NCBI GenBank assembly: GCA_023105745.1
Contig: JALGQZ010000006.1
Coordinates: forward strand, 34,053,686-34,117,685
Direction of reading: 5' to 3'
From: Austropuccinia psidii
Lineage: Eukaryota; Basidiomycota; Pucciniomycetes; Pucciniales; Sphaerophragmiaceae
Length of the DNA: 64,000 nucleotides
The first letter of the stretch is position 1. Each line of letters opens with the position of its first letter. The notes under the pieces were generated by a model. That model ran no database searches and was not told the origin of the DNA. It was given only the letters and a program-made list of their open reading frames with translations. The translations under genes were made by a program, and so were the position numbers. Positions 11,816 to 24,089 of this stretch are shown here, one piece after another.

Positions 11816-11934
11816 TACGTCAAAGAGGGGAGTGGCAGCGAACCTGTTAGGCAAAGTAAATGGAGAGCATTACAACATGGGGAATGCTAGAGTTACAACG
11901 ACTGCTCATTAAATAGTAAATAGTAAGTACAACA

Positions 11935-12051
11935 GGTTCTAGGACCTATGACGTAGACAAATGATGTAAGCAATGAAGTCTTGTGGCTGAAAGGTTTGTT
12001 GAGGTGCATCATGGCAGTTGGTGCACCGTCCCAGAAGGGTCTTTTCCCAAT
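11935..12051 (-). repeat. Stub of a third copia-1 internal region
   Basis: Continues past L3 with the same 3' internal sequence that follows L1 (AAATGATGTAAGCAATGAAG, then CCCAGAAGGGTCTTTTCCCA) and stops abruptly at 12051. This shows the array once held at least a third copy, lost by deletion or truncation. The stub lacks about 14 bp present in copy A. Confidence 0.8.
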
Positions 12052-12815
12052 AGATATTGACTACCAGATCTGCATACTCTCGCCGTGGTTGTGGCATTTG
12101 CCGTTCTGCACGCAGAAAGCTTTCCAGTAAATAACCAGCTCTACCTACACTCACGATGTGTAAAATTGCACATCCAGAGAGTCATCAATTGACGGCTTGT
12201 GCAACGAGCAGATGTAGATTAATCGAACACTCATTGTGGATTTACCTCGCAGGTTGGACTTGGAGCAATGCATTTCATTGCCCTACGGTGACGTATGAAG
12301 GCCTCCTCCACAATGGGCTTCCAATGTCTGGAAATGTTGCCAAAAGAATAACTACTATGGAATTGAATGAGCATAGTCGATTCCGCAACAATAAAAAATG
12401 AGGCTTTATCCAACACTTTTTGAAACGATCATGTGCACTTCCCACACACACCACTATACGAATATTGCGTAACACCCCTGGGAAATGTAACGTTGAGCGC
12501 ACATTAATAACTGTTTCGCAGCTGGACAGAAACAAGAAAAAAGTTCTTGAGTCTGACGAGTGTGACACCAATTGATTTCGAAACATGAATAAGAGGATAT
12601 TAAAGAAAGATTTCTCTAAGACTGGAAAGTCGTATAATACAAACCATACCTGACTTAAAAACACCCACGACATCAGTTCAATTTCTACACTCAGCTTAAC
12701 CGACTATAAGCCAGAATGCTAGCCAATTCAATGCGGATGCATTTCAACTATTTTGAGCTTAGCATTGGTAGTAAGACCGTTTTTACACGATTTCGAAGAC
12801 GAAACGCAATAGGCA
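12052..12815. other. GC-richer island of unknown origin
   Basis: Unlike its neighbours in base composition and not related to any element here. On the minus strand, short frames look protein-like (for example AGYLLESFLRAERQMP at about 12090-12145 and KPIVEEAFIRHRRAM near 12270-12330) but need frameshifts to join. It may be a fragment of a host gene or of another DNA transposon; I cannot name it. It is bounded on the left by the truncated copia-1 stub and on the right by the copia-2 target site. Confidence 0.35.
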
Positions 12816-12820
12816 ATCAT

Positions 12821-13385
12821 TGTTGAACATTTAAATATGAACTGAACCCATCTAACTTCCTCGCCTAAACTCAAAACTGTATTTGATTGACAATATTACC
12901 CGAGCGCAGATCACTGCGCATGACCATAGGACCACCTAATTCACCGGATCTCACTTACTCCTTGAAGATAAAAACTCACCCTCCTCTATCCATCGAAATC
13001 CGACGGATCATTCTTTTCATCCCTCTTCGCAATACTTTCTTCTTCTCTTCTCCACTCTCATTTATTCTCATATCTCTTTCTCTTTTTTCCTTACTCGTTT
13101 CCTTCCTTTCCTTTACTTTTATTATCTTAAATTGCCGTAACTGAATTAGGTGAAGTACTCTTCAATTCAAATAGCTCTGTAACAACAAGACCAACTGACG
13201 TTTTAACTCATATCAGTACCCGTTGATCTTGTAGCATTGTAGCATCAGTCCTGTTGTCAATATACTTAATTATTTATATTTAGCCTCTTGTTATCTACCG
13301 TTCAGGTATTTGATCATTCTTTGTCATTTTAAAATACTTCACTTTATGTTAATAAAACACATGTGTTCAGTCTCATTTTTTGACA
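12821..13385 (+). repeat. copia-2 5' LTR
   Basis: Starts TGTTGAACATTTAAATATGA and ends CATTTTTTGACA. It contains pyrimidine-rich runs (CTTCTTCTCTTCTCC) and ACTTTATGTTAATAAAACAC near its end, which could hold the polyadenylation signal (AATAAA). Nearly identical to 17418-17983. Confidence 0.95.
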
Positions 13386-13399
13386 GATTTACAGTCTTG
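13386..13399 (+). other. copia-2 primer-binding site (tRNA-Tyr anticodon arm)
   Basis: Immediately after the LTR the sequence is GATTTACAGTCTTG. Its complement, CAAGACTGTAAATC, matches the anticodon arm of tRNA-Tyr (anticodon GTA) as I recall it from yeast. The pairing ends at about tRNA position 40, the same place as in copia-1. This implies priming by an internally cut tRNA. Needs comparison with the species' own tRNA-Tyr. Confidence 0.65.
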
Positions 13400-13452
13400 A
13401 TTAGCTCAGCCTTAAAACGAAAGACGGTAGATACCATGGATAAAAAATTCGA

Positions 13453-16400
13453 ATGGCTGAAAGAACCTCTGACAAGGACACCTTCAATATTCCTGTTTTG
13501 GACAATACCAATTACAGTGAATGGAACCTACGAATGATGTTCCACTTGAGATCCAAGGACCTCCTGGATGTTTGCGAAAAGCCACTAACTCCAGGAGCAA
13601 CTTCGACGATTCTCAATAAATACACCAAAGCAAGTCACGAGGCAATCAACATCATCGCGTCTCGACTTAGCCATGTAGTGTTCCTTGAAGTCATCAACCA
13701 AGAAACTAAAGACAATGCTTACCTACTATGGACAAAGATCAACGATCAATATTCTTCAAAAAGGGCCATAAACCGAGGAAGGGTCTGGATGGATTGGATT
13801 TGGTCCAATTATCACGGCAATCTGCAAGACTACATTAATAGTTGCAGGAAGATGAAGCTAGAACTTGATGCTGTAAACATCAAGATTGACGCTGAACTTC
13901 TTTCGTTTTCCATTCTAGGAAAACTTGTAAGAGATCCAAAACTTCAACATTATGTTGAAGTTCTCACTTTAAATGATGATCTCATTGAAAAGCCTGACTT
14001 AATTCTTACAAAACTCCAAGACTTTGTCAAAAATCTCCGCATCCAGCCAGAAAAACACAATTCCACCTCCTCTGCCCTCGCTACATCAGCTCATCCGTAT
14101 AAAATCACTCATTACTGTGCGAATGGCAAGCACAATCCAAACTGCACAAGTCATTCTAAAGAACAATGCTTCGCCGAGAATCCAAACTTAAGACCGGCAA
14201 GAAGAGGTAATCGAAGGCAATACCCTTCCAACATTCCTCCGTCAGCTCACATTTCATCAGCTCTCATCACCGGCAACTTCAACACTTCCTCTGTTGTCAA
14301 GCTGATCATTGACTGTGGTGCTACGCACCACATGTTCAATTCGAAGGCTTTGTTTTCCTCTCTCAACAGTCTCACTCCATTGAGAATATCCACTGGAGAC
14401 TCCTCAAGCACCTTGGCGGCTGAAGGAATGGGGACAGTTGACTTATTGTGCGAGGGATCAACGTTATCTTTAAAAAACTGCCTTTACGTTCCAAAGTTGA
14501 ACTGTAACTTGGTGAGCCTTCTTGAGCTGTTTCACGACAAAGTTACAATCATCAGAAAAGGCAACTCCTTCAGTCTCGACTCCAAAAACAGATTGCTACT
14601 GAAAGGAACGATTAAAAACAACCTCCTCATTGTCAACTGCTCAACTCCAACCTCATTGCTCACACTTGCAAATGATAATCTTTGGCACAATCGCCTAGGC
14701 CACCCAGGAGATGGACCCCTTAAATCCATGGGTCTACCAATCAGCTCATTACCCTGCAGGATCTGCATGATCAATAAAGCTCACCTTCTACCCTTCAATA
14801 GTCACTTCGATCAAGTACGCCTTCCTTTAGACTGTGTACATGTTGATCTCGTGGGGCCTATTTCTCCTATCTCTGTCTCGGGCTTTTGGTACTTCCTCAC
14901 GATTGTGGATCAAGCCACATCATTCAAGATAGTCAAGTTCCTCAAGAATAAATCAGATGCCTTCGGGCAATTTATTATTGCTAAATTGGCAATGGAAAAT
15001 CTTCACGACAGAAAACTGAAGAAACTTGTCTCTGACCGTGGTGGAGAATTCCTAAATCAACGCTTCTCCAAACTGTCCGATGAAGAAGGATTTTTACATG
15101 TTTTTTCTCCTGCCGAAACTCCTCAACACAATGGATTTGCTGAACAAAGTAACCGAACGATCTTAGACAAAGCTAGGTGCCTTTTAGGTGGGTCTAACCT
15201 ATCCAATTCTTATTGGGCAGAGGCAATCAACACCTCCACCTTTCTGTGTAATGTCATTCCGACTCCCTCGCGTCACAATAACAGACCACATGTCCTTTGG
15301 CGCAATACTCCTCCAAGAATAAAACAATCAAGAACCTTTGGATGTCTTGCGGTCATCTCAGTTGCAAAAAGTCATCAAAGCTGGAAGCTTGGCCCAGCCT
15401 CTGAAGAAGGAGTGTTTCTCGGTTATGAAAACGATAATACAGCCTACCGGATTCTCCGACTTTGGGATATGGCTGTCGTTATCTCACGGCATGTAACTTT
15501 TGAAGAATCGATCTTTGCATCTCCTGAAGAGCAAGCAAACCCAAGAAGCCCTTTCTTAGTACCCTCAATGGCTCAAGAAGTGCGAACCGTAGATGAAGCC
15601 GGTCCTTCTTTATCAGAGGTGGTAGATGAAATCCACCCTGATATGCCATGTGACGTGTCATCAGTCACACCTCCTCAAGAAGGAGAAGATGCGGCGGTAG
15701 ATGAATCCCGCCATTCTACTCCGGAGATTGAGGGACGGGCAGGCCAGAGAATAAGGGTTATCGGACCTCGTCATCCGACACTTATCTCTAGCGATATCAA
15801 TCCTGAGAACGTGCTACCTTACACCAGGCGCCCTCTAGCCCTTGTCACATCCGATACTTCTACCCCAAGGACCTTTAATGGCGCCCTTAGCTCACCAGAT
15901 AAGGATCTTTGGCTTGATTCCATAAAAAGGGAATTGGAGTCAATGAAGGCACTTGGGGTATGGGAAGTCATTGAGCTGGACCCTTCGCTCAAGCTAGTGG
16001 GTACCACGTGGGTTTTCAAGATAAAGAAGGATCACTTGGGACAGGTGACTGAGTACAAGGCTAGACTATGTGCACAGGGTTTCACCCAATCTGCCGGAAT
16101 AGACTTCAATCAGACATATTCTCCTACAGGATGTCTCAACTCTCTTAGAACACTGATAGCCTTTGCAGCAGCAAAAAACCTCGAATTTCACCAAATCGAC
16201 ATAAAGAGTGCTTTTCTTAATGCACCTCTTTCCAAAACAGTCTACTTAGGCATTTCACAAGGATTGGACATTGACAAACAATCACATTGCTTAAGGCTAT
16301 GGAAAGCAATTTATGGCCTTAAACAAGCCCCTTTGGCTTGGTACGATTGTCTGAAAACTTGGCTTGTTGCTGTAGGATTTTCTTCGTGTATCTCTGACCC

Positions 16401-17442
16401 CTGTGTCTTCTTTCGAAAAGGGGAATACCCTGTCTGGTTTTACATCCACGTGGACAACATTGCCATCTTCGGTAGAAAGGTCCAGTATTTTAAGGAAGAG
16501 GTAATGAAAGAGTTTGAAATCAAGGATGTTGGACCTGCCGATTTAATGTTGGGCATCAAGGTTACTCACTCTGCCGGCTATGTCTTCCTCGATCAACAAC
16601 ATTTCACCGAATCTCTCTTGGAACTTTATGGGATGATTAACTGCAACTCAGTCTCTACTCCCTTGGTTCCAAATGAACACCTGTCCTCAGCCTCAATCTC
16701 TGAAAGCTCTGATTTTGGAAGGCTCAAAGTCAATTTCCGCAGTGCTGTTGGCAGTATTAATTACCTAAGCACTGCCACCAGACCCGACTTATCGTTTGCG
16801 GTCAGCACTCTGTCTCAGTATCTTGAGAACCCAGGAATGCCTCACTGAAAAGCCTTTCTTCACATGCTAAAGTACTTGAAGGGAACTCAGGACCTCGGCC
16901 TTACATATCCCAGGGGCATAAATGTCGGTATCTTGGCTTACAGCGACGCTGACTGGGGAAATTGCTGTGTTTCTCGACGATCTGTCACTGGTTTCCTGGC
17001 TACTGTTGGTGGAAGTCTTGTTCTCTGGAAAACCAGAAAACAACCTTCTGTTTCGCTGTCGACCGCGGAGGCGGAGTATAAGGCACTATGCGACTTGACA
17101 TCAGAACTCTTGTGGCTTGGGCAGTGGTGCCGTGAGTGCAATATCATCAAGCTGGACAACCCAATCCCTGTTCATGAAGACAATCAGAGTTGTATTAATG
17201 TGGTGAAAGGCGATTGCAATCTAAATAATAAGCGCATGAAACATGTCGACATCCAACTTCATTTCATCAAGGAGGCCGTTAGCAACAACTTCATCGAATT
17301 GAGATACACTCCAACTGCCGATATGTTGGCTGACTTTCTGACTAAATCCGTTAATAGATCCATCCTTACTCGTGCCTTAAACTCTTTGGGCATTTTGCGT
17401 CTAGGTGAGAGGGGGGATGTTGAACATTTAAATATAAACTGA
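13453..17442 (+). pseudogene. copia-2 Gag-Pol polyprotein, one internal stop
   Basis: A single frame of 1329 codons with one interruption, a TGA at 16846-16848 (codon 1132). Domains in order: Gag (about 1-200), a Cys/His segment (CANGKHNPNCTSHSKEQC, about 227-244), protease (DCGATHH at 287, where most relatives have DSGA), pre-integrase finger (HNRLGHP ... CRIC), integrase core D465, D528, E564 (spacing 35 between the last two), reverse transcriptase (WVFKIKKD through YGLKQAPLAWY), RNase H (SDADWG, STAEAEY, HEDNQS, KHVDI). The dyad reads HVDN (D1001, N1002; codon 16456-16458) where HVDD/YVDD is expected. The TGA stands where relatives have the Trp of the PHW...YLKGT segment. The preceding ATG at 13436 is in another frame, so 13453 is the start. 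Confidence 0.93.
17404..17417 (+). other. copia-2 polypurine tract
   Basis: GGTGAGAGGGGGGA directly abuts the TGTTGAAC start of the 3' LTR. This is the position and composition expected for the plus-strand primer. It overlaps the end of the polyprotein frame, which runs a little into the LTR. Confidence 0.85.
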
Positions 17443-17983
17443 ACCCATTTAACTTCCTCGCCTAAACTCAAAACTGTATTTGATCAACAATATTACCCGA
17501 GCGCAGATCACTGCGCATGACCATAGGACCACCTAATTCACCGGATCTCACTTACTCCTTGAAGATAAAAACTCACCCTCCTCTATCCATCGAAATCCGA
17601 CGGATCATTCTTTTCATCCCTCTTCGCAATACTTTCTTCTTGTCTTCTCCACTCTCATTTATTCTCATATCTCTTTCTCTTTTTTCCTTATTCATTTCCT
17701 TCCTTTCCTTTACTTTTATTATCTTAAATTGCCGTAACTGAATTAGGTGAAGTACTCTTCAATTCAAATAGCTCTGTAACAACAAGACCAACTGACGTTT
17801 TAGCTCATATCAGTACCCGTTGATCTTGTAGCATTGTAGCATCAGTCCTGCTGTAAATATACTTAATTATTTATATTTAGCCTCTTTTTATCTACCGTTC
17901 AGGTATTTGATCATTCTTTGTCATTTTAAAATAATTCACTTTATGTTAATAAAACACATGCGTTCAGTCTCATTTTTTTGACA
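17418..17983 (+). repeat. copia-2 3' LTR
   Basis: 566 bp, close copy of 12821-13385. Some differences are CpG-type (CTCGTTT versus TTCATTT; TGCGTTC versus TGTGTTC). Followed by the ATCAT target duplicate. Confidence 0.95.
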
Positions 17984-17988
17984 ATCAT

Positions 17989-20900
17989 ACCATGAATTCA
18001 TCAAATTGTCCCTAAAGCCTCATGAGCTGGCCAATTTAATTAAAACTTGTTTAAGTCTAGAATTCAAAGAAATACTCAATTTCTTGAAGTGCCCCGAAAA
18101 ACATTTGTTACACAAAAATGGCTAAAATATTTAAACAATGGAAAAGGGTGATTAATAGAGGAGTTAAAACTTTAGCACAAGGAGCGAAGAGCAGGTAATG
18201 AACCGTTAATCCACATACAGATTTGAGGCACATTTTGAGCGAGAAACCTGTTTTACAACGAATAGATAAAAACAAGTACGTTTTTGATAGAAACTTCACT
18301 TGACTTAATCGATCATGATCATATGATACAGGAGAAATAAGATATACCCAGGGGTGAACAATGTAATACAACAATAACAATCGTAACACTAAGAGAGTAG
18401 AAAGAGGTAGTTTATTCTATTGAACATGAACATAATTAGTATTACAGCTTTATGGCTGTAGCATATTAGGGTGCATACCTAGCACTATGAAATCTACACT
18501 CATAAAGAAAAAAACACTGCAAGCTACTCAGAGCACAGGTGAATCACACTGTAGTGAAAAGTTAGCACCAAAAATAAACAAAACTTAAGGAGTTACAGCA
18601 CCGACCACAAAGATTCTTGTACTATACAAGTGGTCGTCTATAGGATATTGAGATTTTGATACGAAATAACAGGATAGTCTTTTTATCTCTATTAGCATCT
18701 GTTGAGTCAAGTGCTCTTACACCATGTGCACTCGTATTGTCACATACACTGTAAGGCAAGGCTGGCTCCCGGGTACATAATCAGCTTTGAGTAAGCCGGT
18801 TATCAGAAGACTCCCGGTTATTCCATGCTCAAAGCATAAATTAGTGGTCCCAAACTCAATAAGTTTGGAACTGGCGAATTTGTTATTAGGTATCAGTACT
18901 ACCCTCATTCAAGCCTAAAAGAACAAGTTTGTAAAAAAAACTATTATTTGTAGGTTTATTTCTTGTAAATAGTAGCTGAACACCATCAAAATGGGCAAAA
19001 AACAGTGAAAATCTTGATTGCCACTATACCTTTGAGAGTCAGTAGCAGTGGAGCACTAATGAGTACAGACTAAATGAAACTTTATTTAGTATGAGTACAA
19101 ACCCACTTGAATCATATTGAGTTTGGGAATAATTGAGTCCATATTGGAAAATGTCAAGGATTGGTGAGTAAAGACCAATGGGACTAACTGGCAAGCCAAT
19201 CTTGCTGTAAGGTGTGGATATGAAACTTTGATTAAAAAATCAAGTACTTTTCCTGTCCTCCAAATTTGTATAAGGTACAATATGATTAAAAATGTGAAGA
19301 TTTGAGATTTTTAAGAGAAAATATGGCAAATTTATTGTTTTTAACTTTATAAGTATAAAACAATGATAATAGAAAGATTTATTGTTTTACCAACAATAAC
19401 AATTTATCCAAAAATACTCTACAAGAGAAATTTAAGGCTACAAAAGAAATTTCTTCAAGAGAAATTTGAATTGGAATTAATTGAGCAAATTCCTGCAGGA
19501 AATTAATATAAGAACAAAGTTCTTAAAAAGAATATTAGAGGTAAAACAAGCCCAAATGTGACCAGAGTGAATTTGGAAACAAAATGACAAAGTTAACAGT
19601 GACAAAAGATCCTTTAATTTACTTATGGGGTGGTTCAAGGGTAAAAATGATTATGAGAGTTACACACAATGATTCTAATTCTTTTTTCACATGCTTAAAA
19701 GGTTTAAAATGATTTAAAAGGGTGTTTAGAATGTTTTATTGATTGATTTAACAGTGTTTAAACTAATTATAAAAGGAAAAGATTATAAAATGAAGAAAAA
19801 GTGGGGAAAAGAAGACATTCTTTTATAGCCACCAATTTGCTTACTTCAAAAGTAAAATTTACTCTTTTCAGTAATGGACAACACTCTGACGACAGAAAAG
19901 CCAATTATGGCATCATTGAACCCTGTTTTAGACCAAAAAGGGCTGCTTTCAGCCATTTTAGACCCTTAAATCAGCCATTGCTATAGTAATACCTGGTTTT
20001 AAGCCTTCAAAACACGTCAGAATGTGTGTACAAGACATAAAAACCAGTTAAAACTGTTTTTACTAATATTTTTTAACTTAAAGGTAGTTTTACCCTCTTG
20101 GCAACAGTTGAAACTTCCCTGGTTGATATCAAAACCTCATCATTTATTCATTAACAAACCCTGTGACTCAATTCAAGGCCAAAAGTGATGAAATTTTGCA
20201 TTAATTGTGACATCCCATGCCTTTCAGCAAGGAACTTGGGGGAGTCTGGCACCCTTGGAGCCAAGATTCCTTTCCCCCCAGAATTCATCTTTCCAATTTA
20301 ATTTTTCTATAATTCCTCTTCATGTATTATACTTATAATTTACATATGTAATTCAATTGAGCTTTTACAGTACCCAACTGTATTAATTGATGTCTCATAT
20401 GTAAAGTAAAGTTCACTTATCTAATACATGGGCACATTTTGACATTTCAGTTGAAAATACTTCAATTCCTCATAGCTTTTAAGCTACAAACAACAAATCA
20501 ATTTCAAAACAAAAATTGATGGTTAACACCACATGCTATGTGAATTCAATTAAGGTTTTGAGGATTTGTGACTTTTTTTACAGAATATAATAGAAACTTA
20601 ATTTAAGCTTATTTAAATTTGAGTTACAGAAATCTCACCCAGAAGTGAGCGCACCTTATTTTTTATGAGGAATCCAATGGTGAAATAATTTTCATATGCT
20701 TACTTGTTGGAGAAAAAGTTATAGTAATTTTCATTCAAATTTTTTCCAAAAATATTTTAATTTTAATATTTTTGCTTGATTTTTTCTGGTAAAAATGTGT
20801 TTTCACAATTTAAATTTTAAATGTAATTTTGATGTTGAATTATAATTGAAATTTGGATTTTGTATCTCAGTTTTATATGTATATTTTAATTTTTTTGTTT

Positions 20901-22929
20901 TTTATACTATAAATAAATTTATTTTATTTGTAATTATATCTTGATTTGTTATTTGTGGTCTTCTGGATATATTAAAATATCTCTAAGGCTCACATACACC
21001 TTGACACTACAGCTTAATTCCAAGGCTGTTTTAATGAATTTTGGGCAATTTTTCTCTGGATCTAGATGCCTTCAAGTCATCTACTCTCTCATGCTGGGAG
21101 AACATTTCCTCTTCAACAAAATTCACTAACAAACAGGATTAAGGAAGACTAAAAACTAAAACTGACTTTGTGTATATTTTAGAACAAACAGACCTGTGTG
21201 ACATTCTAAAAAAATATTTTCCCAATGGTGATCACAAATGGAAAGTAAATCAGGAGATAAAGCTACTCACAGTGGAAAAAAAGTGTACTTTACAGAGAGT
21301 CAATAAGGTTTAAAAAATTGAAGAAATATTTTGTGACACTTTCTACAAACTGAACTAAAACTTCCTCAAGCATGAAAATCTTTTGAAAATAATCTCAGCC
21401 ACATTTACTTCAACACAGAAACACCATAAAACAATGGCATAAACCTTCAAATAAAGTATAAGGTAAACCCACCCCATACTGGTCCAAACCTAAAGAGAAA
21501 AGGTTTTAATCAATAAAACAATCATTATAATCTAATTAGGAGAATAAAGAACAAAGTCTCAACCATCTGAAGTTTTTACTAAGTAATCATCAAGCCAAAA
21601 ACCTAAAATCCACTTCTCATCCAGCTCATGCATATCAATGAAAACCCCATAACAAGGGTATGATTATTGAAGCTCTGAGTGAGATTTGTGAAAGGGTGAT
21701 ATATACAATCACTGGTAACACTCAGCCCTCAAATGTTAGCCTAAAAACATTCTAAGCTGAAAGAACCCCCTGAAAATACAAGAGAGGGCTTGCAAAGATC
21801 CCATGAAAAGTACTATCATTTGGGAAATATAAATTACCCCCACCAATTCTAGCTTCTTACCACCACCATATTGCTAAGACTTCCTGAGATATCTTGGCTG
21901 AAAGTTTCAAAATTAAAATAACAGGTGATAGCCAAGTTGAAATCCCCTATAGCTTTGAAATAATGAATACTAGGCATAAAGTTAGTCATAAATAATTGGG
22001 GAGTTAATAAAATTATTTGATTATGTCTAATTTAAATCTGGATAAACTCAAAATTGACAAAGATCTGTGGGTTACAGGTTTTTCCAACTTCAATACAAAG
22101 TTATTCAAAAATAGAAAAACCTTACAGCCCCTATAGCTTCTGTGATAGAAGCAAAGGGAGGTTTCACATAACACAGAATTCAAACAATCATCCATCCCTG
22201 TGATTCTCTATTATCATTTTCTCTGTATCTTGAAAATTGGCTTAGATATCTGGGTTGAAAGATTTCCAATAAATAAGTAGGTGTACAAGATCTGTCCCAG
22301 CTTGTACACCCTCTATAACTCTACTGGAGGACCTAGAAGCCATAAAAACATATTTTGGACTTGATAATGCCCTCATGGAGGTCTTATGTACAAATTTGGA
22401 CACATCATCATGGTCCCAAGACTTCTGACACAACCACCTGTAGAGTTTTTAACTCTTTATTGGTCATTGATGATGTATTTGTGGTTCCAAAACCATAAAA
22501 AAGGCTAAAGGTAGCATCCAATAGGCTTCAGGAGACCAAAAGTGGAGCTGGTAGAAGCCTATCAGTCTTCAGAAGGGATAAGAAGGGACTTTTTCTTCAC
22601 TGAGAAGATCCCTCATCCTGTGATAACCAATTACTATGTGGTATAGCTCCATCAAATCTTTATAGTATTAGAATTTACAGTGTTAGAGATATATTATCAG
22701 TTATTTTGGTATTTATTATAGCTAATAAATTCAGAAATATTGCACCCAAGCCTCCCAATAACACTCAAAATCACTAACCTTTCTTAGAAGAAGCTTATCA
22801 ATTTATCATTGAATGATTTATATGTGTAACACTCAGAGTTAAAGCTTATTTAATGTTATATCATAGAATAAGCTTGAGAAAAGCTCAATTGAGCTAACCC
22901 TTTATATGTACTTTGTAATTCTATCTAGC
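17989..22929. other. About 4.9 kb with no recognisable gene
   Basis: AT-rich sequence, no frame with domain motifs on either strand, no LTR pair that I can match. Some short phrases recur (GATATCTTGGCTGAAAG and GATATCTGGGTTGAAAG near 21.89 and 22.25 kb), suggesting old repeat sequence. A TGTGACATCCCATGCC start near 20.2 kb could be an LTR edge, but I found no partner. Confidence 0.5.
18603..18635. repeat. Small bulged hairpin
   Basis: CTTGTA-CTA-TACAAG is a perfect inner stem. It is extended by GACCA and TGGTC outside an 8-nt bulge on the left arm. No function assigned. Confidence 0.5.
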
Positions 22930-23690
22930 AGCACATTTTTACAGAGGCTCTTTTTAGTGAAGAGGGCCCAGCACTAAATAAACTGGACTCACTTTAAGAG
23001 GGCTCAGAAGGAATAAGAAGAGGAAAAATTAATAAGTGTGAATAATAATAAGATTTATGAGAAGAAAGGAAATAAGGAATGAAGAAATTAGAAATAATAA
23101 ATAAAGGAGCCAACCACAGAAAAGTCAAAGTACACTTCCTAAACCTGAAACAATGAAAAGAAAGGTTAATAAAGATATGGCTACTACAACTAAACTTAAC
23201 AGGAAAGAAAAAGTCAAAGGCTAGCTCAATATTGATAAATAAGATATTCCAATGAATAATAATAGATCCAATGTATTAACTAACTGGGAAAAGAAAACAT
23301 AGGGAGGAAGAGGGGCAGGTATATGTGAGAATCTGAAAGCACAGGTACAAAGAGTGAACTTCTTGAGAAGAAGAATTGATTTGAACAGTCAAGGACCTTT
23401 TTGGATGCCCAGGGTCTCTACAAGAGGCCTGGTGCAACTGAGTGACCATACAATTCAGAGTGATCACTCCAAGAGTTTCTTTGTTGAACACAACCTGTAT
23501 GAATAAGACCAGGCTGTATTGGGGAGTCCAGACTGCATTGGATTAATTGGGTGTTTCAAAGAGGTTTCTGAAGCTGAATGATGACTCACACTACTTATTT
23601 TCTGGTCTGGTTAGTATGTGTAAAGATATGACTGCATACAATTTGCCCCTGATAGTGGCTATGATAGTTTACCCCTCTTGAAACTGTTGG
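22930..23690 (-). repeat. Gypsy-E-type LTR relic, minus orientation
   Basis: Parallel to the gypsy-E 5' LTR at 36700-37440: both run from an ACAGRGGCTCTT-like start through GAGCCAACYAYA, ATGGCYACYAC and GGGAAGAAGAGG- or GGAGGAAGAGG-like blocks to TTGCCCCTGA. Divergent, with many indels. No coding remnant is attached on either side. Confidence 0.65.
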
Positions 23691-24089
23691 GATCCTGAAC
23701 ACCATAATAGAAAGCCTCTGTTTTAAGTGTCACCTTCTTTCCCCCTATTATAAATCTGAATCCCCCATCTTGAATTAAATCATCCTCTTTTCATCTCCCT
23801 GAATACATTTGCCTCTGATCAACTGTACAAAATATTGATTGTCTTCTGAAACTAGACTTGAGCTCTGAGCTTTCACTTTCCTTCATTTGGTTTTGAAGAA
23901 ATATAAAAATAATGTTTTTTTGTGGGATATTTTACAAAATGCCACAACTTGGTAGAGCTTAAAAACTGTGCATAATTGCTATTTGCATCAATATGTTTGA
24001 ATTTATGGAAGTTTGAAGTAATGGACATCTTGGAATATTTAATGAGACCTGGAGCTTTTACTTTTGTCATAATCAGAATTGGCCATAAA

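Larger units (their letters stand above)
9964..11934 (-). repeat. copia-1 LTR, copy L3, interrupted by Tc1/mariner
   Basis: LTR sequence lies at 9964-10092 and resumes at 11818-11934; the gap is a DNA transposon plus its duplicated TA. Without the insert this LTR is about 246 bp, 80 bp shorter than L1 and L2. The loss removes most of one unit of the internal duplication: its palindromes at 9989 and 10060 are 71 bp apart instead of 151. The first palindrome has one mismatch (GTCAGTAT). Confidence 0.8.
12816..17988 (+). mobile_element. copia-2: complete LTR retrotransposon with ATCAT target duplication
   Basis: The element proper is 12821-17983, with LTRs of 565 and 566 bp, starting TGTTGAAC and ending TTTGACA. 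The 5-bp target duplication ATCAT is at 12816-12820 and 17984-17988. A primer-binding site follows the 5' LTR and a purine tract (GGTGAGAGGGGGGA) precedes the 3' LTR. The LTRs differ at about a dozen substitutions and one indel, so this is among the youngest insertions in the window. Confidence 0.95.

Noticed and set aside
11412..11912. Frames of 84-133 codons near the right end of the mariner element
   Set aside because: They run through the terminal repeat and into the copia-1 LTR; overlapping on both strands and without domains.
13436..13453. ATG at 13436 as start of the copia-2 polyprotein
   Set aside because: It is in a different frame and closes within a few dozen codons; the 1329-codon frame starts at 13453.
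20200..20300. LTR edge near TGTGACATCCCATG
   Set aside because: No second copy, target duplicate or attached coding region could be found, so it stays unassigned.
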